From: Leptospira sp. | GTDB taxonomy: Bacteria > Spirochaetota > Leptospiria > Leptospirales > Leptospiraceae | Reading direction: 5' to 3' | NCBI GenBank assembly: GCA_016742255.1 | Contig: JACVCB010000049.1 | Coordinates: 1 to 13,907, forward strand | Length of the DNA: 13,907 bases | The notes under the pieces: model-generated | What the model saw: the letters and a program-made list of their open reading frames with translations, nothing else | Told to the model about the DNA's origin: nothing | Database searches by the model: none | Part shown: piece after piece, positions 7,526 through 13,907 of the stretch | How the letters are laid out: each line of letters opens with the position of its first letter | Numbering within the stretch: position 1 is the stretch's first letter | Translations under genes and position numbers: made by a program

Positions 7526-9382
7526 ATGAAACATGCGAATTTCCCATTTTTCCTTTCTTTCTGCAAACGAACGTTGTCCGTTTGGATCGTGAATGTCCTT
7601 GGTCCTACTGACCAATTTGTGATGCGCCACCGAATTTTGAATGGCACATTGTTTGCGGGACTCATTGCCATGTTAGTTGGACTTGGATCAGAGTTTTTCC
7701 GAGAAGGCTTTGAAATGGGAGGATTACTCGCCTTATGGGCAGCATTTGGTTCTACCATTTTATTTTATTATTTGTCTCGGTTGAAACGTTACTTTCAAAT
7801 TTTAATTGTCCCTACGTTTATCATCAGTTCACTCACTGCCTGTTTACAGATTAAATATAGTGGTGGGATTGTCAGTGCCAATGTGATGTTACTTGCTCCC
7901 ATCCTTGTTCTGAATATGTTAATTCTCGGCAAAAAATGGGATAGTGTTGCGATCCTTTTTTTTGTTTCACTCTTATTTGTAATCAATGAAGTACAAAATG
8001 GATTCCCTCATTGGTTTTCTGATTATTCATCTTTAAAGGCAAGGAGTGAGGATTTTCTCATCACAGCTGTCTCGGTTTTACTATTATTAGGACTGATGTT
8101 ACGAACACTCAATCGTTCTTATGAAGATGCAATTTTAGAGGTTAGTCGCTTGAAGTCACAACAAGATGGTGACTATTATCTCACTTCACTTCTCACTCGT
8201 CCGCTTTCTGGGATACGAAACCAATCAGAATCAGTATCATTTTTATCCTATGTCAAACAGAAGAAATCTTTCCAATTTAAGGAGAGAGAGTATGAATTGG
8301 GAGGGGATATTTGTGTTACTGACCAAATTGTTTTACGAGGGCGTAAGTATTGTGTATTTGCCAATGGTGATGCGATGGGGAAATCCATGCAAGGGGCAGG
8401 TGGAGTCCTAGTTTTTGGTACAGCATTTCGTGCTCTCATAGAACGAACGAATCGAGAAGGAATATTATCCGAATATTACCCCGAACGTTGGTTACACACT
8501 GCTTTAAATGATTTGAATAATGTTTTTGAAGGTTTTGATGGATCGATGTCAATGTCCTTACTTTTGGGACTTGTTGATGAAAAAAATGGATATATGTACT
8601 ATATCAACGCAGAACATCCTTTTCCGATTCGGTACCGAGAGGGAAAAGCACAGTTCCTTTCCGAACAAGCCACTAATTATAAATTAGGGATGCAAAAGGA
8701 AAGAGCAAAAATTGAAACATGTTGGATTCGACCAGGAGACACCATTATTTTAGGAAGTGATGGTAGAGATGATTTGGATTTGGGGATGGATGAATCCAAA
8801 AATCGTGTCATCAATTTTGATCATACTTCCATCTTAAAACAAGTGGAAGAAACAAAAGCTGATGTAATTGCCTTAGGAATCAAATTACAATCAATCGGTG
8901 AGTTAACAGATGATCTGTCGTTTCTCAGCATCAAATTCCAACCATTTGAAACCCCAAAAAGGAATTTTGAATCCGGAACAATTGAAAGATGTATCCAATT
9001 GGTAAAGAATGACCAAAATTTAGAGGCATTACAAATTTTAGAGAAAGAGTTAGTGATTGAAAGTGAAAATCCCCTGTTTTGGAAAGTATTGTACCAATTG
9101 TATCGTAAACTAGGTAGGTATTCATTGGCGGGACAAGCTGCTGAATCCTTTTCGAATGTGCACCCTTCCGGTTTACAGATGATTTGGAATGGTGTCATAC
9201 AATATGCGAAGGCTGGTATGATAGAAGAAGCCATCGATTTAGCAGAGAGACTTGATAGTCGAAAACCAGATGTTTTACCTGTATTAAAAGTCCTAATCAA
9301 ATTGTACCAAAAATCAAAACGTCCTGAACGTGCGAAGGAAGTTGTGTCGACTTACCATAAATTGAAATCATCTACAAAGTGA
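7526..9382 (+). CDS. Membrane PP2C/SpoIIE-type serine phosphatase with TPR-like C-terminus
   Basis: 618 aa from the ATG at 7526. An open frame continues upstream to a TTG at 7352 (ATG at 7391), but that would overlap the divergent aldolase gene and the two operators, so I reject the longer forms. About six membrane helices lie at 39-57, 65-85, 90-109, 115-135, 140-155 and 176-194. A linker with QQDGDYYLTSLL (212-223) follows. The PP2C domain (about 250-472) has GGD with D261, GDAMGKS with D282, SDGRDDL with D412 and TDDLSFL with D462/D463, so the metal site looks complete. Residues 485-614 are helical repeats of TPR type. It probably dephosphorylates a Ser/Thr protein such as an anti-sigma-factor antagonist, with the membrane part as sensor; no such partner is in the window. 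A 6-bp hairpin spans its stop codon. Confidence 0.88.
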   Translation: MKHANFPFFLSFCKRTLSVWIVNVLGPTDQFVMRHRILNGTLFAGLIAMLVGLGSEFFREGFEMGGLLALWAAFGSTILFYYLSRLKRYFQILIVPTFIISSLTACLQIKYSGGIVSANVMLLAPILVLNMLILGKKWDSVAILFFVSLLFVINEVQNGFPHWFSDYSSLKARSEDFLITAVSVLLLLGLMLRTLNRSYEDAILEVSRLKSQQDGDYYLTSLLTRPLSGIRNQSESVSFLSYVKQKKSFQFKEREYELGGDICVTDQIVLRGRKYCVFANGDAMGKSMQGAGGVLVFGTAFRALIERTNREGILSEYYPERWLHTALNDLNNVFEGFDGSMSMSLLLGLVDEKNGYMYYINAEHPFPIRYREGKAQFLSEQATNYKLGMQKERAKIETCWIRPGDTIILGSDGRDDLDLGMDESKNRVINFDHTSILKQVEETKADVIALGIKLQSIGELTDDLSFLSIKFQPFETPKRNFESGTIERCIQLVKNDQNLEALQILEKELVIESENPLFWKVLYQLYRKLGRYSLAGQAAESFSNVHPSGLQMIWNGVIQYAKAGMIEEAIDLAERLDSRKPDVLPVLKVLIKLYQKSKRPERAKEVVSTYHKLKSSTK

Positions 9383-9392
9383 GGGATCACTT
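9377..9392 (+). terminator. Small hairpin over the PP2C stop codon
   Basis: AAGTGA (9377-9382, containing the stop TGA) and TCACTT (9387-9392) form a perfect 6-bp stem with loop GGGA. There is no T-run after it, so termination would be weak or factor dependent. It may be a coincidence. Confidence 0.25.
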
Positions 9393-9589
9393 CATGAATA
9401 TGGTGAAATCGTATACAATTCTTTGTATCATCGTATGAGATTTCAGGATTGAATCGATTCTTAATTTAAATTGGAAAGAAATTAGGTCAGATCATCTTAA
9501 GAAAATAAAAATGAATTTACTTTTTAGAATCCAACCATTGTTATCGTTTCCAGACGGAAGATAGAACCAATCTTCATAAGGTTACATGT

Positions 9590-9865
9590 ATGGAAGAAAA
9601 CGAAACAATAGAAATGCCCGTAGTAATGGAAGAACCTGCTCCTGAAGTAACAGTTGTTGCTAAAAAAGCAGCTCCTAAAAAGAAGAAAGCAGCCAAAAAG
9701 AAAGCGGCAAAGAAAAAAAGAGCAAAAAAAGCAGCTCCTAAGAAGAAGGCAGCTAAAAAGAAAAAAGCAGCCAAGAAAAAAACTAAGAAAGTTGCTCCTA
9801 AAAAGAAAAAAGTAGCAAAGAAGAAAGTAGCTAAAAAAAGAGCGGCAAAGAAAAAACGACGTTAA
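9590..9865 (+). CDS. Lysine/alanine-rich histone H1-like DNA-binding protein
   Basis: 91 aa. An acidic N-terminus (1-24, with E2, E3, E5, E8, E14, E15, E19) is followed by a tail (25-91) made almost only of Lys, Ala and Pro, with 38 Lys and 4 Arg in 67 residues. KK(A/V)APKKK occurs at 25-32, 46-53 and 66-73, a repeat of 20-21 residues. It resembles eukaryotic H1 C-terminal tails and the H1-like proteins of chlamydiae and other bacteria, which bind DNA without sequence preference and compact the nucleoid. AAGG lies about 8 bases before the ATG. The 207 bases upstream hold no gene, only a possible weak promoter. The opposite-strand Phe/Ala/Leu frame is an artefact of the lysine codons. A large hairpin follows the stop. 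Confidence 0.85.
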   Translation: MEENETIEMPVVMEEPAPEVTVVAKKAAPKKKKAAKKKAAKKKRAKKAAPKKKAAKKKKAAKKKTKKVAPKKKKVAKKKVAKKRAAKKKRR

Positions 9866-9932
9866 TCCCTTTGGGATAATAGATTCAAACTGAATACCTT
9901 ATGGTATTCAGTTGTCTTGGGCCTATTATCCC
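9865..9932 (+). terminator. Nested double-stem structure after the H1-like gene
   Basis: The outer arms GGGATAATAG (9873-9882) and CTATTATCCC (9923-9932) are perfectly complementary over 10 bp. Inside them AACTGAATACC (9888-9898) and its complement (9903-9913) form a perfect 11-bp stem with loop TTAT. In addition ATCCC at 9865-9869 can pair with GGGAT at 9873-9877, competing with the outer stem. There is no strong T-run after either stem. A two-way terminator or 3' stabiliser between this gene and the convergent SDR gene is likely. Confidence 0.5.
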
Positions 9933-9989
9933 TTATATCTCTCCTTCCATCTTTTCGTTCTGAATACAAATCAAACCATCATAGGATCG

Positions 9990-10844
9990 CTAATGATTCT
10001 TTTGTGTGGGATTTTGAATTCCCTTTCCTTTTAACCACCTTTCTTTACTTCGTTCTCCTATCATTTTGAGGAGTGGTGATAGTTTCCCCATAAGCCAAGG
10101 AAACACAGCGACCAAACGAGAAACTAGACCGTCGGAATATGGTACGTATATCTCTAAGGTCCCTTTTTTGATCCCTATTAGAACTGCATCTGCTACTTTT
10201 TTCGGGGTTTGCACTTTATTTAACCAATTGAGTGCAGTTCCGCCATTTAATGCTTCATGTAAAAGCATCGGTGTATCCACGGCAGCAGGGTAAATTCCTG
10301 AAACCTTAATGCCTGTATGTTTTAGTTCTTCGTATAAGGCAGTTAAAAAACCACGTAGTCCAAATTTCCCAGCAGAGTAGATCGAAGAGTCAGCTAAAGC
10401 AATGATCCCACCAATGGAAACGATCGAAACAATCGATCCTTTTCCACGTTTTAACATCAGTGGCAAAATCCCGTGGATCAGTTGGATTGGACTCATCAAA
10501 TTGATCCATATCTGCCTTTCGATGTCGGTTATGGACTGTGAGATAAAAGGCCCTTCTTTGGTGTAACCTGCATTATTGATCAGCACATCAATATTTGGAA
10601 CCTTCTCTTGGATCTTGGTGATTAAGGATTGAATCTCTTTCGGATTGGTTTGGTCACAGACAAAGTATTCAGGTTTCCCTTTTAATTTTGTCTGAAGGGA
10701 AGACATCTTTTCCAAATTGATATCAGAAAGTAAAAGTTGGTATCCTGCTTTGTCCAATTGAATGGCAATTTCTTCTGCGATTGCACCACCTCCACCTGTG
10801 ATCAAAGCGGTTTTTTTCGGCTGTCCGTCGATTGAGTTTATCAT
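9990..10844 (-). CDS. SDR family oxidoreductase, partner of the flavin monooxygenase
   Basis: 284 aa. This is a classical short-chain dehydrogenase with Asp41 after beta strand 2, NNAG (90-93), Asn115, Ser143, Tyr156 and Lys160, so the catalytic tetrad is complete. The glycine-rich loop is unusual: TGGGGAIA (16-23) instead of TGxxxGxG, with Ala at the second and third glycine positions. Tail residues 235-272 contain a hydrophobic and basic segment (LVAVFPWLMGKLSPLLKMIG), perhaps for membrane contact. The start overlaps the monooxygenase stop (ATGA) and has a strong ribosome site, so the two proteins are made together. Monooxygenase plus SDR pairs are known, for example in the mycobacterial mymA locus. 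A role in oxidising or reducing lipophilic alcohols and ketones is inferred. Confidence 0.88.
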   Translation of the reverse strand: MINSIDGQPKKTALITGGGGAIAEEIAIQLDKAGYQLLLSDINLEKMSSLQTKLKGKPEYFVCDQTNPKEIQSLITKIQEKVPNIDVLINNAGYTKEGPFISQSITDIERQIWINLMSPIQLIHGILPLMLKRGKGSIVSIVSIGGIIALADSSIYSAGKFGLRGFLTALYEELKHTGIKVSGIYPAAVDTPMLLHEALNGGTALNWLNKVQTPKKVADAVLIGIKKGTLEIYVPYSDGLVSRLVAVFPWLMGKLSPLLKMIGERSKERWLKGKGIQNPTQKNH

Positions 10845-12262
10845 TTGGATCCACCTGAAACAAAAGTTTGTAAGGAGGAGGAATCCAAAGTCTTAAGTGG
10901 ATTGAATTGTCCGATTTTTAGTTCAGGCCATCCCATCTTTTTTTGAATTTTCGATCGGTATTGTTTGTAGGCGACCTGATTCACATATACTGAATGCCTT
11001 CCTGAATTTAGGTATTGGATGTTTCCATTCAACAATGGACGATCATTTTGGATCAATTTGGCAAATTGTAAGGCAGATGGATGGTGATTTTTTTTGGCTT
11101 CGATATAGGAAGCAATGAGGTTTGCCATTTCATCAAACATCTTGTAAGCACCTCCATCGGTTTCCATATAACCTAAGGCATATAAATTCTCGTAGTTCCG
11201 ATTGAATAAAGTGAGGTAGAGGTCTGGCCTTCCATTTTTCCATTCAAAGTATTTCTCATCCATATAAGGGATGGACCAGTTATAACCTGTTGCTAAGATG
11301 ATGAGGTCAATTTTCTCTTTTGTACCATCTTTAAAGACAACTGAATCTCCTTCTAAAAAATCGATGTCTGGTTTTGCAATGACATCACCATGCCTTAAGT
11401 TATGGATTAATTGGTCATTGATGATCGGATGAGTTTCGAATATTTTATGATCAGGTGCTGGTAACCCAAGTTTTGTAAGGTCTCCCACAAGGAATTTTAA
11501 TAACTTCCCAAATACCATTTGAGAAATCCAATTGGGTATAAAGTGAGCACCATCACCAAATACATCAGCCGGTTTTCCAAGGATATGTTTGGGAATAAAA
11601 TGATACCCTCGTCTTACACTGATGTAAGCTTGTTTTGCATTTGCGCCAGCATCACAGGCGATATCACATCCCGAATTACCGGCTCCAACGATTAAGACTC
11701 GTTTTCCCTGAAATAGGTTTGGTGATTTGTAATGGACACTGTGTAAAATTTGACCCGAAAATGTTTCTTCTCCCTTGAGTTTCGGTTGGTTGGGTGACCA
11801 TGTGATACCAGTCGCACAAACAATCCCTTGGAAGAGATAAGTTTCGTTTGTCGTTGTTTTCACGATCCATTTTTCACCTGATTGTATAATTTCTTTGATA
11901 CTTGTATGAAAATGAATGTATGGGTATAAATTAAAATCTTTCGCAAACTTTCGATGGTACATCAAAATTTGGCGGTTCGAAGGATAGTCAGGGTAATCAC
12001 TTGGCATCGGGTAATCAAAATAATTCGAAAGATACTTTGAGGAAATAAAGTGAGCACTTTCATACATAGGAGAACCTGGATTTTGAATGTCCCAAATCCC
12101 TCCAACATCATTGTGTTTCTCAAATACAACAAATGGAATGCCTTTTGCAAATAAAGACCTCGCCATCGTTAATCCCGCAGGCCCTGCACCAATAATACAG
12201 ATTGTGTCTGATTTATCGATAATACCCTTTGATTCTATTTCCTGTTTTGTTCTTTGTTCCAT
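10841..12262 (-). CDS. Flavin-containing monooxygenase (FMO/Baeyer-Villiger type)
   Basis: 473 aa from the ATG at 12262. A TTG at 12286 would add 8 residues but lies in the operator; AGGA 9 bases before the ATG supports the shorter form. The first Rossmann motif GAGPAG (25-30) binds FAD. The FMO identity motif appears as FSGQILHSVHYK (168-179), and the second Rossmann motif GAGNSG (193-198) binds NADPH. LATGYNW (323-329) is the usual ATG motif. These enzymes insert one oxygen atom from O2 into soft nucleophiles or ketones; the substrate is not readable. It is first in an operon with an SDR and divergent from a TetR gene, so induction by a small hydrophobic ligand is the likely control. Confidence 0.9.
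   Translation of the reverse strand: MEQRTKQEIESKGIIDKSDTICIIGAGPAGLTMARSLFAKGIPFVVFEKHNDVGGIWDIQNPGSPMYESAHFISSKYLSNYFDYPMPSDYPDYPSNRQILMYHRKFAKDFNLYPYIHFHTSIKEIIQSGEKWIVKTTTNETYLFQGIVCATGITWSPNQPKLKGEETFSGQILHSVHYKSPNLFQGKRVLIVGAGNSGCDIACDAGANAKQAYISVRRGYHFIPKHILGKPADVFGDGAHFIPNWISQMVFGKLLKFLVGDLTKLGLPAPDHKIFETHPIINDQLIHNLRHGDVIAKPDIDFLEGDSVVFKDGTKEKIDLIILATGYNWSIPYMDEKYFEWKNGRPDLYLTLFNRNYENLYALGYMETDGGAYKMFDEMANLIASYIEAKKNHHPSALQFAKLIQNDRPLLNGNIQYLNSGRHSVYVNQVAYKQYRSKIQKKMGWPELKIGQFNPLKTLDSSSLQTFVSGGSK
10851..10856 (-). promoter_or_regulatory. Ribosome binding site of the SDR gene within the monooxygenase gene
   Basis: On the minus strand AGGTGG lies 6 bases before the ATG at 10844, inside the final codons of the monooxygenase. 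It supports this start and translational coupling through the 4-base overlap. Confidence 0.65.
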
Positions 12263-12276
12263 ACTACATGATCCTA

Positions 12277-12313
12277 ATATGATCAATGATCATATAAATG
12301 TGAGCATTGATCA
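12277..12313. promoter_or_regulatory. Twin TetR-type operators, 21 bp apart
   Basis: Site 1 is TGATCAATGATCA (12280-12292), the core of a 19-bp palindrome (12277-12295) with 9-bp arms around one central base. Site 2, TGAGCATTGATCA (12301-12313), matches the reverse complement of site 1 at 12 of 13 bases. The centres (12286 and 12307) are 21 bp apart, about two helical turns, so two dimers would sit on the same face. They lie between the divergent monooxygenase and tetR genes. A much weaker third copy may lie near 12324-12336. Confidence 0.65.
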
Positions 12314-12337
12314 TAAATCAGAATGAGTCAAGATCAA
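12310..12337 (-). promoter_or_regulatory. Promoter of the monooxygenase-SDR operon
   Basis: On the minus strand TTGATC (12337-12332) and TATGAT (12315-12310) are separated by 16 bases. The -10 box overlaps operator site 2, and site 1 lies just downstream of the predicted start near 12303, leaving a leader of about 40 bases. Repression by the adjacent TetR protein would follow directly. Confidence 0.45.
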
Positions 12338-12372
12338 AAATAACGTCCTTCTAAAAAAAGATGTGCAAATTT

Positions 12373-12401
12373 TGACTAGTGAATTCTCCTTTTCCTATGA
12401 G
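12373..12401 (+). promoter_or_regulatory. Possible tetR promoter
   Basis: TTGACT (12373-12378) and TATGAG (12396-12401) are separated by 17 bases. Transcription would begin near 12408, right at the ATG at 12409, giving an almost leaderless message. The site lies about 60 bp from the operators, so autorepression would need another promoter or weaker contacts. Confidence 0.35.
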
Positions 12402-12408
12402 CTCTTCT

Positions 12409-13044
12409 ATGAAAGTCCCTGTCCAAAACAGAAGTCGCGAAAGGGTAGAACAAATCCTAAAAACGGCAAAGGAACTCATCGGAGAAAAGGGAATTGATGC
12501 AGTGAGTATGAGGGAAATTGCACAAACTGCGGGCATTCAAATTGGTTCCTTATACCAATACTTTCCTGGAAAAAGTACCTTATTACTCTCGATTATGACT
12601 GAATATTACGATTTCATGTTTGAAGAAACCAAACGGATTTTGGATCCCGTTCGTACCATAGAAGAGTTGGAAATTGCCTCGGAGAAAGCCTTCAAACAGT
12701 TTGTTTCTGTTTTCCAAAAAGACCCAGCCCTAGCCAATCTATGGGCAGGTGCAAGGGCAATTCCCGAACTGGTACAAGAAGACAATCGAGATACATACCG
12801 AAACGCTGACCTGATGATAAGAACCATGATCCGATGCCTTCCAACACTCAAAGAATCAGAACTTCGTCCATTTGCCTTGTATTTCAGTCATACATTGGGT
12901 ATGATTGTGCGTTTTGTTCGTGAAATTGATAGTGAACATGGAAAAGCAGTGTTGAGAGAAACTCTTGATATTTTAAAATTAAAACTAAGGGAATTTGATT
13001 CCTTAGCCAAGAAAAAAGCAAAAGTTAAAAAACGTATCTCATGA
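12409..13044 (+). CDS. TetR/AcrR family transcriptional regulator
   Basis: 211 aa from the ATG at 12409. An ATG at 12397 or a GTG at 12379 would add 4 or 10 residues; none has a clear ribosome site, and a stop at 12373-12375 bounds the frame. The N-terminal helix (8-30) leads into a helix-turn-helix, MREIAQTAGIQIGSLYQYFPGKSTLL (34-59, split here at its TetR signature GSLYQYFPGK). The C-terminal part (about 65-200) is the all-helical ligand and dimer domain. The last residues (201-209) are very basic (KKKAKVKKR), which is unusual for the family and may add DNA contact. It is divergent from the monooxygenase operon and most likely binds the twin TGATCA palindromes between them. Confidence 0.9.
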   Translation: MKVPVQNRSRERVEQILKTAKELIGEKGIDAVSMREIAQTAGIQIGSLYQYFPGKSTLLLSIMTEYYDFMFEETKRILDPVRTIEELEIASEKAFKQFVSVFQKDPALANLWAGARAIPELVQEDNRDTYRNADLMIRTMIRCLPTLKESELRPFALYFSHTLGMIVRFVREIDSEHGKAVLRETLDILKLKLREFDSLAKKKAKVKKRIS

Positions 13045-13079
13045 TGCCAAATCAGATTTTCTAAAGATAAGATTGGGCA
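13045..13079. terminator. Possible two-way terminator between tetR and the phosphatidyltransferase gene
   Basis: TGCCAAATC (13045-13053) pairs with GATTGGGCA (13071-13079) over 9 positions with one mismatch, in the 37-base gap between two convergent genes. It has no T-run on either strand, so it is a weak candidate. Confidence 0.3.
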
Positions 13080-13081
13080 GC

Positions 13082-13756
13082 TTAGATCTTTTGGTATTTC
13101 TTTGCTTGTTTTTTGTTTTCTGGGTCTAGTTCGATTGCTTCAGGATGTAAGACAATATTCCAATACCGTACCACATAAGCAATCACACCTGCCGTGAGTA
13201 CAAAAAGTAAAACATAAGCCGAAATCACAGGGTGCAAGAGAAACGGATAAGGGGCACCAAACTGGTGGAAGTAGGGAAGTGACATGTACCAAATTACAGA
13301 AACGGCAACAATTCCCACACCAAATTTCCCCCACCAATTAGGCCTACCTTGGAGACCACGTTTTAAATACAAAAACCCACCGAGCCAAACACCTAAAACC
13401 TCACGTATAAAATACACAATGAGGATCCAACTGGGAAATGCAAAATGAAGTGTCACAACTGAAAGTCCACCCAAAGTCACAAGTTTATCACAAACAGGAT
13501 CTAAGTACCGACCGAGAGTGGTTTCTTGGTGTAAGAGTCTAGCAAAGAGGCCATCCAAATAATCAGTAAAAACGGCAACCAAAGCATAACCAATGGAAGC
13601 AAAGAATGCTTTTAGGTTAGATGGATCTTTGGCATAATCATATGTGCTATAGAAAAAAAACGGTAATAACAATACACGGAATATGGATAAAAAATTGGAA
13701 AGTGTGAAGATACGATCCTGGAAAAGGTCTTTGGCTTTTTTTTCTTCGATTTGCAT
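13082..13756 (-). CDS. CDP-alcohol phosphatidyltransferase, PgsA-like
   Basis: 224-aa integral membrane enzyme. The family signature is complete: D65, D68-G69, A72-R73, G82, D86 and D90 (DYLDGLFAR, then GRYLDPVCD), which bind two metals and the CDP group. About six hydrophobic helices occur across 20-200, and the C-terminus is basic and polar. These enzymes transfer a phosphatidyl group from CDP-diacylglycerol to an alcohol. Length and signature fit phosphatidylglycerophosphate synthase (pgsA), but the accepted alcohol cannot be told from this motif, and genomes often hold several paralogues. AGG lies 4 bases before the ATG at 13756. The gene is convergent with tetR and has no evident functional link to it. 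Confidence 0.88.
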   Translation of the reverse strand: MQIEEKKAKDLFQDRIFTLSNFLSIFRVLLLPFFFYSTYDYAKDPSNLKAFFASIGYALVAVFTDYLDGLFARLLHQETTLGRYLDPVCDKLVTLGGLSVVTLHFAFPSWILIVYFIREVLGVWLGGFLYLKRGLQGRPNWWGKFGVGIVAVSVIWYMSLPYFHQFGAPYPFLLHPVISAYVLLFVLTAGVIAYVVRYWNIVLHPEAIELDPENKKQAKKYQKI

Positions 13757-13907
13757 AGAACCTATGCCAGTTTCTCAAAATTCTAACCGAAGGCAAGAAA
13801 ACAAATGAAAACAATGTTGACGATTGGAGTCGAATCTATACCTTGGTTTTTATTCCGATGGAGTTGTAGGTCAGTTGATTTGAGTGCGTGGCTGTAAAGA
13901 AGGATGT
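13757..13907. other. Gene-free tail of the window
   Basis: No supported gene. A 30-codon frame (13805-13897, plus) is too short and lacks family features. An ATG at 13904 with AAGG directly before it may be chance or the start of a gene outside the window. Confidence 0.4.

Noticed and set aside
8821..9300. 159-aa minus-strand frame inside the PP2C gene
   Set aside because: It is antisense to the TPR-like part of a well-supported gene, with no recognisable domain; it is a shadow of that gene.
9574..9774. Phe/Ala/Leu-rich minus-strand frame resembling a membrane peptide
   Set aside because: This is the complement of lysine and alanine codons of the H1-like gene, not a real membrane protein.
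13805..13897. 30-codon plus-strand frame MKTMLTIGVE...
   Set aside because: Too short, purine-rich site is 11 bases away, no known family; kept only as a remark in the tail entry.

Overview
The window looks like chromosomal DNA from a spirochaete of the genus Leptospira, probably a saprophytic species. The pointers are AT-rich genes, a membrane SpoIIE/PP2C-type phosphatase with the stretch QQDGDYYLTSLL after its membrane part (which I associate with leptospiral families), a lysine/alanine-rich histone H1-like protein, and an MHYT hybrid kinase coupled to an HD-GYP regulator. The genus call is inference from protein style; no marker gene is present. I see no rRNA, tRNA, CRISPR array, insertion sequence or phage gene.

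Layout. (1) 1-329: no gene; a strongly G-skewed stretch followed by inverted repeats. (2) 330-1082, minus: a short-chain dehydrogenase. (3) 1083-1514: a gene-free stretch with a 10-bp palindrome. (4) 1515-5906, plus: a two-gene signalling operon, a 1126-aa MHYT-PAS-PAS-kinase-receiver-Hpt protein followed without a gap by a receiver/HD-GYP protein. The domains suggest the relay H549 to D830 to H984 to D56 of the partner, ending in c-di-GMP hydrolysis. (5) 5949-7367, minus: two class II aldolase/adducin-fold genes in one operon. The first has every catalytic and metal residue; the second has lost them all. (6) 7526-9382, plus: a divergent six-helix membrane PP2C phosphatase with TPR-like C-terminus. 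The region between (5) and (6) carries two copies of CGACAAWTGTCG, one just upstream of each putative -10 box. (7) 9590-9865, plus: an H1-like DNA-binding protein followed by an elaborate nested hairpin. (8) 9990-12262, minus: an operon of a flavin monooxygenase and an SDR with a 4-base ATGA overlap, divergent from a TetR repressor (12409-13044, plus). Two near-identical TGATCA-N-TGATCA operators exactly 21 bp apart lie between them. (9) 13082-13756, minus: a CDP-alcohol phosphatidyltransferase, convergent with tetR.

Three regulatory modules can be read from the DNA: a sensor relay controlling c-di-GMP, a TetR-controlled oxidation module (monooxygenase plus dehydrogenase), and a divergent pair joining a catalytic/non-catalytic aldolase couple to a phosphatase through a shared, unidentified operator. 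Several starts were moved from the longest open frame, because promoter, operator or ribosome-site positions favour an inner codon (7367, 7526, 12262, 12409).
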